Source: Durusdinium trenchii (Eukaryota; Sar; Dinophyceae; Suessiales; Symbiodiniaceae). From it: 64,000 nt of DNA. Made by a program: the position numbers and the translations under genes. Positions within the stretch are counted from its first letter, which is position 1; each line of letters begins with the position of its first letter. The stretch lies in the NCBI GenBank assembly GCA_963970005.1, contig CAXAMN010022740.1, forward strand, positions 925,654 through 989,653, in the 5' to 3' direction. Under the pieces are notes generated by a model. It worked only from the letters and a program-made list of their open reading frames with translations. It ran no database searches and was not told the DNA's origin. Below, one piece after another: positions 40,451 to 53,019 of the stretch.

Positions 40451-42911
40451 ACAAAGGTCCTGCATGGCCATCTGACCTAAACAGTGCCATTGAGTTTCGA
40501 AGGAGCACTTGAATTTCTATGAATTTCTTGGAACTGTCATCGCTCAAAGCTACGAAATCCCCCGTTTCTTGCCAAACAACATGTCTCCCAAACTCCGGTC
40601 CACTGCTCCTTGCTGCTTGGCCGCACTGGCGCACCGGACGCGCAAAGCGCGCGGGCGCCAGTCCGTCGGCGCCCGTCCAGCCACGCCCCATGGTGGGGCC
40701 TTTCGGGCGAGCGCCGTGAGCGGCCGGAGGCGCATGGCGTGACTTGGAGCCAAACCGCAGAGGTCAAACCCCATGGCGACCGGCTCCGCAGACCCTTGTG
40801 GACCCCCACGACCTTGGAAGAGAAACAAGGGAACACGAGTGAGACTTGTTCGTAAAGGAGTGTCAGCAATTTGCCCTTGGTAGGTTTGGGATGCAAAGAA
40901 GAAGAAATCCACAAAACTGGACCGACTGGGTCAGGGTGTGTAAATTCGCATCATCCATTTGTGCCGATCAGCCGATCCACCGTCGATACACTTGATGCCA
41001 CAGCCACAGCCACCAGCGTTTTGTGGGGTCAAAGGGATACCACTTTTCGTACAGCAAGCTGCGCCAAAAAAGCACCGTGTTTTATTATTGCACCTTCGGT
41101 GGGTGATGCTAGTAGAGGAGGAGTCAAAACCGGGATACATTGGTTGACCAGGCGACCGGCAGGTCAAGCTGTATGGTGCTGGGGCTCTAAGTGTTGGCAG
41201 ATTCCCATACAAATATTTCAAGAACGTCACTCTTTTCCATTGTCCGCTTGGGTCGCCATGGCTCCCCGATCTGATTCGTTCGTCTTTTGCCACACCACCC
41301 GGGGAAGGTGGGTCAGCCGAAATCCAGATCGTGACGGTTCAGTCCCATCTGCAAAAGGAGCCATCATGCAGATTTCCGGCAAGCTTGGATGATGTGCAGA
41401 CGCCGGTTCAATGGTTTTCCTTTGTGTTTTCATGTGTCAGCTGATCGTCTCAGCTGAAGTGAAACCTCGGTCAGTCCGCCCCCTCAGCGAGCGGTCTCAT
41501 TGTTGGCACAGCCCACCCAGGAGCAGTGCTGGCCTCACAGGATGAGTCCGAGGATTGTCCAAAAGAGACCTATCAAACCCACTGGCTCTACAACCGAAAA
41601 CCCACTGGCTCTATTCGCGGGGAGAGCTTGAAACCAGACCTCGTTCTGTGACATTTTGTCCAAATGTCGAGTGCGGCGGGGACTTCTTAGGAACTGAGGC
41701 TCCCACAAAAGTGAATGTCGCAGTCTGCCAGGCCCATAATGCAGGCCACCGACCTTGAAGCGAAATCAGGTCAACGATACACATTGAAAGGACCTCCATG
41801 ACAAACCAATACAAGCCACAGGAAAGACCTATACCACACTTGAGCATACCCCATAAACCGTCAGCCCTCTTTCAGAGACTCCACCCGAAACTCTGAAACA
41901 TGTTTCAGCTCAAGAATGGTCATTTGACACTCAGTCCGAGCCACGGAATGTTCATATATCTGGGATCCTCCTTCCACTTGTGCACCTCAGCCGTCGGTGA
42001 GGCTTGGCCGAGGACCTTCGGACACCGTTTTCGTCGTCGTCGTCGTCGTGGTCGTCGTCCTCTCCGGCACCGCTGAGGGTGCGGCCCCGGACAAGAAGTT
42101 CAACACAAGCTGCTTCTTGCTGAGGCCTCGGTAGACGCGGCAGTCCCTTTGGGGCCAAGCCGTGGAGGTCATGATTCAATGTCAGTGGAGTTGGTGGCCC
42201 AAACCACAGAGATCCACATTCTATAGATGCCAAATGCTGTGTTCATGGCTCCATTCCCGACGTGGGGGGCAACAAACGATGAACTCTATACTGCTAACCC
42301 TGGCAAAACACATGGAGGACTGACGGCATGGACTCTGACAATCAAAGGATCTCAGTCCTTGGGCTCTAGCTACCGCAAAGCCCTTTCAGCGTATAGGCGG
42401 ATCCTGAGGCGGATCCAGCACCCGCAAGCGCGTCGCGCTTGCGGTTTCCGCAGAACCGAGTGGGGTCGGGAGGTCGTCGCTCTCGGGACATCTGGAGTAG
42501 GCAACGGCGCCCTTGACGAGCACGGAATGCTGTCGGCCCACTGAGTTCAGTGGCCAACTTCGGCTTTGCAGAGGTTCTCCACCTTCATGGTGCCCCAATT
42601 GATCCTCAGCCAGGCGCACAAGGCTTGTTGGAGCGGCCGTGGGCACGGGCCGCGCTCTTCTACCCGCCAATCTGAAGCACCAAAGGCCTAGAGGTCCAGG
42701 AGTTGGATCTTTGGATCTAGAGGACGACCCAAAGCGAATATAGACCTTCTCTCAGGAGAAAAATACGGTGGCCCAACACCAAAAATGGTGGACACGGTGG
42801 AGACGCAAGACCTGAGCTGCAGACCCAGAGTTGTGGGTGCCACAATAGTAGCCTCAGATGGGTCCGAACGGGCCGAAATGCCGGTCCGGACAACCCGCTG
42901 GGCCCACCCAC

Positions 42912-43065
42912 CGGTGAGTGTGTCCTTTTCCACCGGTTGGACTCCAAGCATTTCCTTCAAGAGGATTCCCACCCAAAGCAGAGCAACAAAGTCCAAACCA
43001 CGGAGGGTCTGTTGGACCAACTGCATCAAACTGCCCCTTTCGCAACGCTGGGGGTCATCTACGAC
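42912..43065 (-). CDS. Candidate exon upstream of the chained set
   Basis: TGCAAG|GTC at 43065 to CACCG|GTGGGT at 42912. Reads VVDDPQRCERGSLMQLVQQ, then DFVALLWVGILLKEML. Good splice sites. Probably the same gene or its upstream neighbour. Confidence 0.45.
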
Positions 43066-43916
43066 CTTGCAGACTCGCCGGAACGGAACACCGCGTTCGG
43101 AACACGGCGTTCGGAACGCGCACTCCACTCTTCGGCAGCAGCTCGGTGCATCCAAGCGTCGGTCAGTTGGAACACCATTCAGCAGCTTTTGGCGATCAGC
43201 CTTCGCACACCTCAGAGAACGTTCGTTTGAAACACCGGCGGACCTAGCGGACCATCCGTGGTCAAGAGCCTGGTTTCGGCCCATCATAAGAACGACCCAA
43301 TGTCATGTGCGAGTCCAACCTTCGCCCCAAAAGGCCTACGACCGGAAGCAGCTCCATGTCCCCTCGAAAAAACGCCGGTCTGGGCCCCGCCACGCTTTCT
43401 TGGTGTACTGCTCCATGTCCCCACTCTGGCAAATCCTCGGATGCGAAACACCCGCAACGGAGCACCGCACCGGTGCCCGGAGGCGCCGGGGTTTGGACAT
43501 GCGCGGAATGAAAGCAAGCCAAAAACCGGGCAAGAGGCTGGTAGAGCTGCTCGTTCTCAGCGTTGGTATTCTTCAACTGGCAAACCACACAACCAGTTGA
43601 TGCTTTCGACACTGGAAAGCCGCCTGAAGCACCGTCTCATGCTGGCATGAATCAATTTCACCCAGAATTTCAAACACCAACTGGTCGAGTCTGCCCAATC
43701 TTCCAACTGCAACCAATGCCCTGTCTAGTCCGTCTTCCTGCCGGCGCGTTGAAAAAACACCACCCCAGAACTAGATGTGGGCCAGACCAAGTTAAAGGCC
43801 GTTCTTGGAGTCCAACACTTGAGAGAGGAGGGGGTGAACGAAAGGTAGCAGGCAATCACGAGTAACCCTGGTAGAAGTCCACGACGGCGTGAACCGGCGC
43901 AGGGGGGATTTGATCC

Positions 43917-43943
43917 AGGGGGGGGGGGGGCCCCCCCCCCCCG
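43917..43943. repeat. Poly-G run abutting a poly-C run
   Basis: About 13 G directly followed by about 14 C. It is a perfect homopolymer hairpin and may be an assembly or sequencing artefact. Confidence 0.8.
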
Positions 43944-44246
43944 ACGAACAGAATCAACTCTTACAGGACCAAATTCAATGCACAATCCCAACTCCTGATT
44001 GTAATACATTTTTGCTAAAGCAAGGAGAACTCAGGTAGCTCAAGCTACCTTTCGTGACATGTTGTTGGAGACTGCACCCTTCCAGAATGCCTTTCAATCG
44101 GGTGCCACCACTGCATGCCGTTTCACTGAGAACGGCAAGGGGACACTTCCGGGATCCACTGTCACTGCCCCGCTTCACCTCAGTTCGACCACTGTTCAAC
44201 CCCCCTGAGTTGTCGGGGTCGCCAAGGACACGCCAGAATGGCATAC

Positions 44247-44422
44247 CTGCCAATCAGCTCATGCACACTCGCCCACACTGGATCCGACTCGTCCTGCGAG
44301 CCCCCGGGTCGGCTTTTCGTGTCGTCGGCTAGGCAGATCGGTTCTTTCCGGCGAATCCATCGAAGTGGATTCGAAGATGGAACGCAGTTGAATCTTGATA
44401 GAGTCCAAAGCCACGTCTTGTT
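44247..44422 (-). CDS. Candidate exon upstream of the chained set
   Basis: CTTGCAG|AAC at 44422 to GGCAG|GTATGC at 44247. Reads NKTWLWTLSRFNCVPS and later SDPVWASVHELIG. The donor is a strong match. Phase to neighbours unknown. Confidence 0.45.
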
Positions 44423-44724
44423 CTGCAAGGGACTTCTCACAGTTGGTTCCCCTAGTTCGTTCGGGAGAAAGGACAATTTTGCGCAGAGCACATGCGGGAA
44501 CAGACCAACGACCCCAAAATGGACACTAATGCACAAGGGCTCTTGCTTCGCAGCTCTCGTTGGCCCAGCAGTCAGTCGAAGCAAAAACGTCCTTTCCAGT
44601 GTTTACCATCTGCAGGACAGGCCTGAGTTCATGGACTCCCTGTGATGCCAAAAGCAACAAACTTTACGATATGATATGATCAAGAACTCTACAAAAGCTC
44701 TGCAATTCTCACTCTATATATCTT

Positions 44725-45104
44725 AATGTTGGATCCTGATTAGTAAATAGGTCCTCTATAATGCTAATTTTTCCAAATTTATTCAGACCCCCCTGTTTGA
44801 AAAAATGGTACCTCTATAATGCTAATTTTTTTTTGGGCCCTAAATTTTTATATTGGAAACCCAATTAATAAGGGTTTGAATTCCTTCTGAACCCTGTCCA
44901 CCTGCACTCCCCCCTCCCTTCCCAGGCAAGCAGCCAGCAGCAAAGCAAAACACATACAAACAGACCACCAACAAGATGTTCAATTACAAAAGATCCCTCA
45001 CCAGGAATCCAGATTTGTTTTGGTGATAGTTTATTATAGAGGACCCCCTGTTTGTTTGAGGGGGGGGCGGGGGGGGCCCTATTTACTAATCAGGCGCCAA
45101 CATT
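44725..45104. mobile_element. MITE-like element with terminal inverted repeats
   Basis: The left end AATGTTGG then CCTGATTAGTAAATAGG matches the right end in reverse (CCTATTTACTAATCAGG then CCAACATT). Inside are two direct copies of CCTCTATAATGCTAATTTTT and a long G run. No ORF. About 380 bases. Confidence 0.75.
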
Positions 45105-45671
45105 ATTCTGTCTGTCTACTTTGAAGCCTTGGAGGTGTTGCAGGCCCTGCATCTGACAACAAATTGGATATCTGGCTGGCAAGCAGCGCCTAGTGAAAAC
45201 GCCACGATTTCTGCTCAGCTTTGGGCCACAGATCATTGGCCTCCTGAAACCAAAAAAGACTGCGCAGTACGAAGAGACTGCTCGTCGTTCGTCGTTCGTT
45301 TTTTTGAGTCGTTGAAAAAATGGAGACTGCCACGTTCGAGGTGTAAAACATCCAAACGTCATCAAACTTGCCTCACAGCTTCGTGTGTTTGTCGGTCGAA
45401 TGGGTCGCTGAAAACCCATGCGACGCCATGCCTCAGGGATCTCTGTCAGGTTGGCAACCACACTGTCAGACCTCAGAACTCGTCTCGGGTACTGGCACTT
45501 CTTTCAGAAGCTCCTGGAAGACCAAGAATTCCAGAGGACGAGTTGATGAGAATGCTGTTCTGATTCCGAAGACTGAACAGTGGCCCCAGTTTCACGGTCC
45601 AACAGCTGAAACATCGTGGCAGTTTCTGCTTGGTGTAGTTTCTACTGCAGAGAGACGGAGGAAGTGTCTCG

Positions 45672-45783
45672 TCACTCGCCACAGTTCTGCCTTCCACTGC
45701 AGTTCCACTGGGGTTCTGCTCCCTTTTTGTTCACTCAGTTCCTGGGGTTCAAGAATCCTCTCCAACCTTGCAGAGGTCCTCAT
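45672..45783 (-). CDS. Candidate exon near the 5' end of the minus-strand coding region
   Basis: Begins ATGAGGACC just after a TTAGAAG acceptor-like site. Reads TSARLERILEPQELSEQKGS and ends near GGCGA|GTGACG. It could contain a start codon. Weak. Confidence 0.3.
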
Positions 45784-46599
45784 CTTCTAAGTGTGTGTAT
45801 CTATATATATATATAGGTTGTTGTGTCAGGAACTGGAGTGCTATGAAGTTCAAACTGAGAAACAGGCTGTGAGCCCTCTTCTGCTTCTTTCAGACGACTC
45901 AGCAAACCTGGTTCACAAACATCTGAGACATTAAAGACAAAAAATATATAACTAATAACAATAATAAACATCAGGGTTACGAGTCGGAGCGACTGTTTGA
46001 GGCACACTTTCTCAAAAAGACCAGACCTATCAGACCTGTGACTTCATCCTACGGGCTGACTTCTCTGGATTCCAAGTCCGTCGACACCACCGTGCACGTG
46101 GGTAGAAGGGCACTCTGGGTTCACGGCTGTGCATGCCAGGCGGAAGCCGAGCCTGGCAGAGTCCAGTTGACCCAGGGCCGCCAGTTTACCCACGGCAAAG
46201 ACCAGTCGCCAACCCTGAAGGTGCCGTCCGACCGCCACTCGGTACCCATATTCTGATCTTCTGCACGACTGATATGCCTGATCCCTGCGCACCAGTCGTC
46301 AAGACCTTCAGTCCTCCGACATGTGACGACTGGTGCGACCTGGGGGGCCTCTCTTTCTCTCTGAAGAGGTTGGATGGAGTGAAGTGTAACTCCCACAAAC
46401 CGCCCGACGGGTCCACTCGTCCGCGTCGCCTCTAGGAGGCTCATGGCCGTTGACACCCGTGACTGATGAAGATTGGCCTTGCTGAAAATCGCGAAACACC
46501 CCGAGCAGTCCGAAGGATGTGGTGTGGTTCATGCAAAGGCCAAGGATCAGGCTTGCAAAAGAAGGGTTGAAGTAGCTATCGCCTCATCCTGCGAGTGAT

Positions 46600-49540
46600 G
46601 GATGAACACAAAACTCGCCTGCTCTAACTCACTCTCTGTCTCTCTCTCTCTCTCTCTCTCTGCAATCTCGCTCCTCCACTGCAAGAAGCTCCTCTGACTC
46701 TGAACATCTTGAGTCGGCCTTCAAAGACTTGCAAAGACTTGCAACAATTGAAAACATCTAAAAATTGACTGTGACTGATCATCCACATGTTCTCCACCCG
46801 GACATCCAGTTCCGATCTTTGGACCTCAAAAACATGTTACAAAACATCCGTGGTGAACGATGGATGCCAAATCTTGAATCGTTATGCATACACCACGGAT
46901 GTCCGGAAATTTCTCCATGATTTGGTGATGGAAAAAACACCAAAAATCAGAGCGCACCTGGCACGAACTTGCTGCACAAAGTCTGGCAAGGCCTGTGCAA
47001 AGCATGAACGAAGTCTGCCTCTGCGAAGTATTCCCCTGGCCGCCTGCGACTTGGCAAATTCTGAGCAAGGCCTCAGAACAAGAAACGCATCAAAATATCG
47101 AAAACGTCCAAAAAAAACATGCGGCATCTGACCCAACCAACCTGGATCGGACCCAACAAATCACTGATTCTAATCTTTTGAAAGCTTCGACATCTTTTGA
47201 ATTATACACCAATGCCGTTTGCAGAGCGAAGCAAGAGGCCACGGCCATGACTGTCATGAGCCCGTTTCAACCCAGCAACCACAGGTCTGCCTCCCGTGTC
47301 AGGCGGGAATGGGCAGGTGTTCCCACAACAGAATTTAAAAAATGCATTTTCGACTGATGAGATCTGATGAGCACATGGGTATACCGTAGTATACCCTTAT
47401 TTGACACTGCAAAGTGCTACAAATGTTTCCGGCCAAGTGTGTGCATCAAAAATCCAATTTTTTGTTCGGGCACCTGTGCTTCAGCTGCGTTGATCGATGT
47501 ACACAAAGGCCGGCATTGAGAGTTTCCAATGACTTGAGCCTACAACAAAAAACACGCCATGGGCAGTCTGACACCTCCGTTCGGAAGAATCTTCGACCGA
47601 CTTCGAACGCGAAGCATGGGCACAGCTCCAAAAACTGCCACGGAAACCAAGCTCCAAGAACTGTCCATGGGCCATGGGCCATAAATCTTGCAAACGGACC
47701 CACAACACCACGAAACCTGGACCCAAGACTTGTTGCAGCAAATTAAGCAACTAATTTTGTGTGAAAAAACAACGCAGGCGGTGAATTTTGTCCTTCAAAA
47801 CTCGCATTGCTGATCATTTCCAAAGCTCCACCTTCTTGGGGGGCACACAGCAAGGTGTCAATTCACAGAGCAAAAGCAACCAAACTGTGGCAAGAGTTCC
47901 CAGTCCCGATGGCGACACAACAACGCATTTGTTGATATGTTTCGTGGATTCAGCTTGCACTACACGTCCAATAGATGTACTGTAGTCACATGGAGTCAAG
48001 TTCACAGTGGTGATCACAAACACTGGCGTGCGCGGCAAAAACCCATGTCTACCCTCTTTCAACGCATGCATCACCAAGTCCTGAAAATCAAGGCTACCAA
48101 GAGGCAATGAAGTCCCCGCCCAAAGGTCATACGTCATACCGCCGAAGTGGCCCCGTATTCATGGCAAGTGCCAAAACTGTCAGAAAAAAAATGGGATATG
48201 CTTTCAAGATGGGACAGCCTTTGTGTTGCATCAACAATGTCACTCCAACGCAAAACTGACAAAGAATTTCCCATCACCAAAACACCAACCCCCAAACCGA
48301 GAGGTGGGGCCCAACCACCAAACAAAACCACCCCCCAAATATGGAACAAATGTGAGATCCTGATCCGTTGCACTTTATATACGTCTGGGTTTGGACAGGC
48401 TATCTTCATTGGGCGTTGCCCAAATGCAAGGCATCAGCCATCTGCTGACAAAGGACAGCAGCCTCCCCTGCAAATAGTGAAACGCAAAGCCTGAACGCCG
48501 CATCTTGGGCGATCTTCAGTTCGGACATTTTTGCGCACAGGCGATTGCATCAACAATTGCACCTAGAGTGACGCTGCCAAGGCAAAGCAAAGAAACCCCT
48601 GCAAAAATATGCACCCTGGGGCAAAAAAACCTGAGGGACAATCCAGCAAACCACTGCTTCGTGCCATCTTCGCCCCTCAACCTCAAAGCGCGGAGGTCAG
48701 GCCTCTCACCACTTGGAAGTGCACAGGAAAACAAGAACAGTGAAAAAGGGGAAACGGACCTGCGGGTGAAACGGAAGCCGGACCTCAGATGGCCTTCAGC
48801 AGGCCAAAGAAACCACTATGAAGCTGCAAAGAGTTCGGTTGTCCGGAGAAAATTGATGTATCGCATTCTCTGAGAGATGTGCAGCCGTCAGCACGGACGG
48901 CTATGTACGTAAATTGCAATTTTTGCGAGTCGCCTCAAAGGCACACACGCAGGAAATTTTTGGCAAGCTGTGCTGCATATCAGTGTTTTGTCAAAGTCCT
49001 TTTTATCGCCCACTGCAATGGTAAGGCAAACGAAAAAGCTTGTCAAACGCAGTAAGTCTTTCAAGACATCACTGAATCACAGCACTTTGAAAGGGTAGGC
49101 ATGGGAATTCATGGCCAAACATGTGCACCAAGCTCTTTACGGAGCTCCACCCTTCAACATGCGGACAACACAACGGCGGAGCGTCCTCCAGGGTTTTCTT
49201 GGAAACTTTGTGTTGTGGCTTCAGGAGAAGATGACTAGAGGTCAACTGAATCTAGAGTTTGTTCTGAATCTAGAGTTTGTTCGTGGTTCGTGCAATCCAG
49301 CAATAATGTTTGCGAAGTGTTTGGGTTCAGTTTTGTATCACCAATGTCGTGTCATGTTGGGATTTAAAACAGTGCAAGGCGTTCATTGAGCAATTGAAAC
49401 AATCATCGATGCTTTTGATGCTTTTGAATGTTTCAGTTCGAGTTCCTTGCCATGGATCCAAAGCGCAGACCATTCCAAGCACGGTGGGCTTGGAAACCTG
49501 GAGATACAAAAGACTACCATCCTCCCATGTCTCATGTACA
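46600..49540. other. No recognisable gene; A/C-rich stretch
   Basis: A (CT)n tract at 46,630-46,662 is followed by nearly 3 kb rich in CAAAAA and CCAAAC on the plus strand. I found no coding-like frame, splice pattern or RNA gene in either strand. Confidence 0.4.
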
Positions 49541-49672
49541 CCCGGGGGAACAGACTTGGTTGTCAGTTTTCACGCCCATTTCAGAGTCCCACTCTTTCAT
49601 CTAGCATTCTGCCACCTCCGGCCCATGGTTCACCTGCGCCAGCATAGCACGCTCTCGACGACGCAAAGTAGT
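49541..49672 (+). repeat. Dispersed repeat A, copy 1
   Basis: Starts CCCGGGGGAACAGA and includes TTTTCACGCCCATTTCAGAG and CACCTCCGGCCCATGGTTCA. Also present at 52627-52752 with few changes. Confidence 0.85.
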
Positions 49673-49694
49673 GCTTCAGGCTTTTTGAAACACA

Positions 49695-50135
49695 AGAGGG
49701 CACCGCCCCCAGTTCCCTGCCCCCAGATCCTTGTCCCCAGTTCCCTGTCCCAAGTCCTGTCCCCAGTTTGATGCCCCCAGTCCCCAGTTCCCTGTCCCAG
49801 TTCCCCCATCCCCACATCCCTGCCCCCAGTTCCCTGTCCCAAGTCCCAAGTCCCCTGCCCCTAGTTCCCTGTCCCAAGTCCCCTGTCCACAGTTCCCTGT
49901 CCCAAGTTCCCTGTCCCCAGTTTGCTGCCTCCAGTTCCCTGCCACAGTTCCCTGTCCCAGTTCCCTGTCCCAAGTTCCCTGTCCCCAGTTTGCTGCCTCC
50001 AGTTCCCTGCCACAGTTCCCTGTCCCAGTTCCCTGCCCCCAGTTCCCTGTCCCCTTCCCTGTCCCAAGCAGTTCCCTGTCCCAAGTTTTCTGTCCTGAGT
50101 TCCCTCTCCGCAGGTCCCTGTCCCCAGGCCGTTCC
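49695..50135. repeat. Minisatellite, CCCAGTTCCCTGTC units
   Basis: About 30 copies of a 14-19-base unit. The reverse-complement array lies at 51147-51400. Confidence 0.95.
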
Positions 50136-50153
50136 TCTTCCCTAATTCCCTTG

Positions 50154-50262
50154 TAGGCCTTGATCAGCGACTTGAGGTTCTACATAGTTGGAGATCAGCC
50201 TCGTCTGAGGTCCACCTGTAGGCCTTGATCAGCGACTTGAGGGCTTACATAGTTGGAGAATA
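50154..50262 (+). repeat. Junction repeat, two direct copies
   Basis: Two copies of TAGGCCTTGATCAGCGACTT, each followed by GAGG and ACATAGTTGGAGA. Inverted copies follow at about 50961-51041 and 51420-51485. Confidence 0.85.
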
Positions 50263-50509
50263 AAATCAGGAAGCATGAAGTGAAAACGCCGCCCTCAAAG
50301 ATACAACATTAAGTCATTAGGGGTTAAGTGAAAACGCCGCCCTCAATGATGGCCCCAAGTCAGCTGCTTTGCAGGAGACGATGTTCTGGCAGCGTTCTGT
50401 AGCCCAAGCTTTTGTTAATTCATCATTGAGGGCGGCGTTTTCACTTAACCGCTAATGATTTAATGCTGCATCTTTGAGGGCGGCGTTTTCACTGCTTGCT
50501 TCCTGATTT
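50263..50509. repeat. Foldback with AACGCCGCCCTCAA arms
   Basis: Left arm 50263-50351 is the near reverse complement of right arm 50421-50509. Each arm contains AAAACGCCGCCCTCAA twice. The loop is about 69 bases. Confidence 0.85.
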
Positions 50510-50522
50510 GACTCGGCGTTTT

Positions 50523-50960
50523 TTCCTTAATGCTTGGTCTGAGATCAGCTGTGTCTGAGATCAGCGAGAACACCATTTTTGAGCGCGGTGGTTGTTTTTT
50601 TCTTAATGCTTGGTCTGAGATCAGCTGTGTAGGAGATCAGCGAGAACACCATTTTTGAGCACGGTGGTTGTTTTTTCTTCATGCTTGGTCTGAGATCAGC
50701 TGTGTGTGAGATCAGCAAGAACACCATTTTTGAGCACGGTGGTTGTTTTTTCTTAATGCTTGGTCTGAGATCAGCTGTGTCTGAGATCAGCGGGAACACC
50801 ATTTTTGAGCGCGGTGGTTGTTTTTTTCTTCATGCTTGGTCTGAGATCAGCTGTGTTTGAGATCAGCGGGACCACCATTTTTGAGCACGGTGGTTGTTTT
50901 TTCTTGATGCTTGGTCTGAGATCAGCTGTGTCTGAGATCAGCGGGAACACCATTTTTATA
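50523..50960. repeat. Tandem repeat, unit about 75 bases, six copies
   Basis: Each unit has ATGCTTGGTCTGAGATCAGC, a second GAGATCAGC and ACACCATTTTTGAGC, then GGTGGTTG and a T run. Confidence 0.95.
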
Positions 50961-51485
50961 GAGCCTCAAGTCGCTGATCAAGGCCTACTGGATCTCAGAC
51001 GAGGCTGATCTCCAACTACTGTGTGTAGAGCCTCAAGTCGTGGGGGNNNNNNNNNNNNNNNNNNNNNNNNNNNNNNNNNNNNNNNNNNNNNNNNNNNNNN
51101 NNNNNNNNNNNNNNNNNNNNNNNNNNNNNNNNNNNNNNNNNNNNNNAGGGAACTGGGACAGGGAACTGGGGGCAGGGAACTGGGGCAGGGAACTGGGGGG
51201 CAGGGAACTGGGGGCAGCAAACTGGGGACAAGAACCTGAAACAGGGAACTGGGGGCAGGCGACTGGGACAGGGAACTGGCGGGCAGGGAACTGGGGGCAG
51301 CAAACTGGGGACAGGGAACTTGGGACAGGGAACTGGGGACAGGGAACTGGGGGGAGGGAACTGGAACTGGGGACAGGGAACTGGGGGCAGGGAACTGGGC
51401 TGATCTTTCTATTGTATGTAGAACCTCAAGTCGCCGATCAAGGCCTACAGGTGGATCTCAGACGAGGCTGATCTCCAACTATGTT
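50961..51485. repeat. Inverted half of the composite repeat, including the gap
   Basis: Reverse-complement junction repeats (CCTCAAGTCGCTGATCAAGG) at 50961-51041 and 51420-51485 flank the inverted minisatellite (GGGAACTGGGGACA units, 51147-51400) and the 100-N gap. Confidence 0.85.
51047..51146. other. Assembly gap, 100 N
   Basis: Run of 100 N between the inverted junction repeat and the inverted minisatellite. Confidence 1.
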
Positions 51486-51778
51486 GAACCTCTATGCACT
51501 GTCTTTTGTCTTCAAGGAACTCCAACCTCCTCCATCAGAGTTGCCCAAAAAAGTAGCTGACACACCCTTGTGTCTTGATAGTATCTATTATTCACCCTCC
51601 GATGAGCCATGTTGGAAGCCTCAATTGCAGCAAAGAAGAAGGACTGCAGAAGCTCAATCTGGCCTCCAAAGCCCTCAAATTCTCTGCGGCTAATTTACTT
51701 CCCCCGGGAGTAGTAGCAGTAGTAGCTGAAAATCGTCGCGGTATATACTATTTGTTTCCTATTTTTTCATTTGAAGTC

Positions 51779-52480
51779 AAAATAGATAGCACAAAAAAAC
51801 GTTCGTTAATTCGTTGAGTTTGATCTTTCAAATAAGCAATTTTTTTATACAAAAAAGACCAACTTAATTAACTAATGATTTAATGATTTCAAGCCAGGAA
51901 AACGAAATGCTCTATGTGCAGTGTATCGATTTTCAAAAAAAACTTTGATGTTTGGAGTTTTTCCTCTAGTTCAAGTTCTGTACAGGAGCTTAGCTGGCAA
52001 CCAAAACAAAGACCTGAAAGGTTTAGAAACCTGGAGGTCAACATTGTCTGAGATCCACAGGTGTTTGCCTCAAGCGTTGGAGGTCAGTTTTGCGTGAGGC
52101 AAAAAACCTAAAGGTGAAGCTGCTTTTGATACACTTTTTGAATTTACTTTTTGGCTTCAAAAGAGGAGCCGTACATGTCGGCTGGAAGCCAAAAGCAGCT
52201 TCTCATTTTCTGGCATTTTTTTGACCGTCTATGTCAACAGGCTCGCTCGCGCAGATAACCGGAAAGTGTGACATTGACTTGAACTAGAGGAAAAGCTCCA
52301 AACATCAAAGCTTTTTTTGAAAATCGATACACTGCACTTAGAGCATTTCGTTTTCCTGGCTTGAAATCATTAAATCATTAGTTAATTAAGTTGGTCTTTT
52401 TTGTATAAAAAAATTACTTATTTGAAAGATCAAACTTCACGAATTAACGATTTAACGATGTTTTTTGCGCTATCTATTTT
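51779..52480. mobile_element. Foldback element with arms of about 200 bases
   Basis: Ends AAAATAGATAGC... and ...GCTATCTATTTT. Left arm 51779-51976 is the near reverse complement of 52276-52480, with blocks such as AACTTAATTAACTAATGATT. The 300-base centre has no ORF. No clear target duplication. Confidence 0.85.
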
Positions 52481-52626
52481 GGCGAGTTTTTGTTTTCATT
52501 ACTGTGGCTTGCTGGCAATTGCTGGCAAACAGCAAAGCTGTAACCAGAAGCCATCGACAAAGGAAAAAATAGAGGCCGAGCCAACTCCAGCGAGCATTGA
52601 ACCAAAGAAAACAAACCTTTTGCAGA

Positions 52627-52752
52627 GCCCGGGGGAACAGAATTGGTTCAGTTTTCACGCCCATTTCAGAGTCCCACTCTCATCTAGCATTCTGCCACCT
52701 CCGGCCCATGGTTCACCTGCGCCAGCAGCAAAGCACGCTCTCGACGACGCAA
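52627..52752 (+). repeat. Dispersed repeat A, copy 2
   Basis: Same blocks as at 49541-49672. Here it runs straight into repeat B. Confidence 0.85.
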
Positions 52753-52985
52753 TTTTTTTTCCACGAGTACGGACGCCATGTGGGCGGCGTGCCCAGGTCA
52801 TCGTTGAAAGGAAAGGAAGCACAACATGATGATGGGGAATAAAACACCAGAAAACACCCAAACCAGAAACAAAACAAAGCAACAAACCAAAACACAAACA
52901 AAAACACCAAAGGCCAAAGGCCGATTCCCCATCATAGCTGACAGTGTTTCCTCTGTACGGAGGTGAGACAAGTGAGAAAGTAGGC
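52753..52985 (+). repeat. Dispersed repeat B, copy 1
   Basis: Begins TTTTTTTCCACGAGTACGGA, then CCCAGGTCATCGTTGAA. It contains an A/C-rich core flanked by inverted ATGATGGGGAAT / ATTCCCCATCAT, and ends GGTGAGACAAGTGAGA. Copy 2 is at 63809-64000, same orientation. Confidence 0.85.
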
Positions 52986-53019
52986 TGTATACTATCTAAG
53001 GGCATGAATTCGCTACGAA

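Noticed and set aside
49581-50084. 167-codon minus-strand Gly/Gln/Thr-rich ORF
   Set aside because: Translation of the CCCAGTTCCCTGTC minisatellite.
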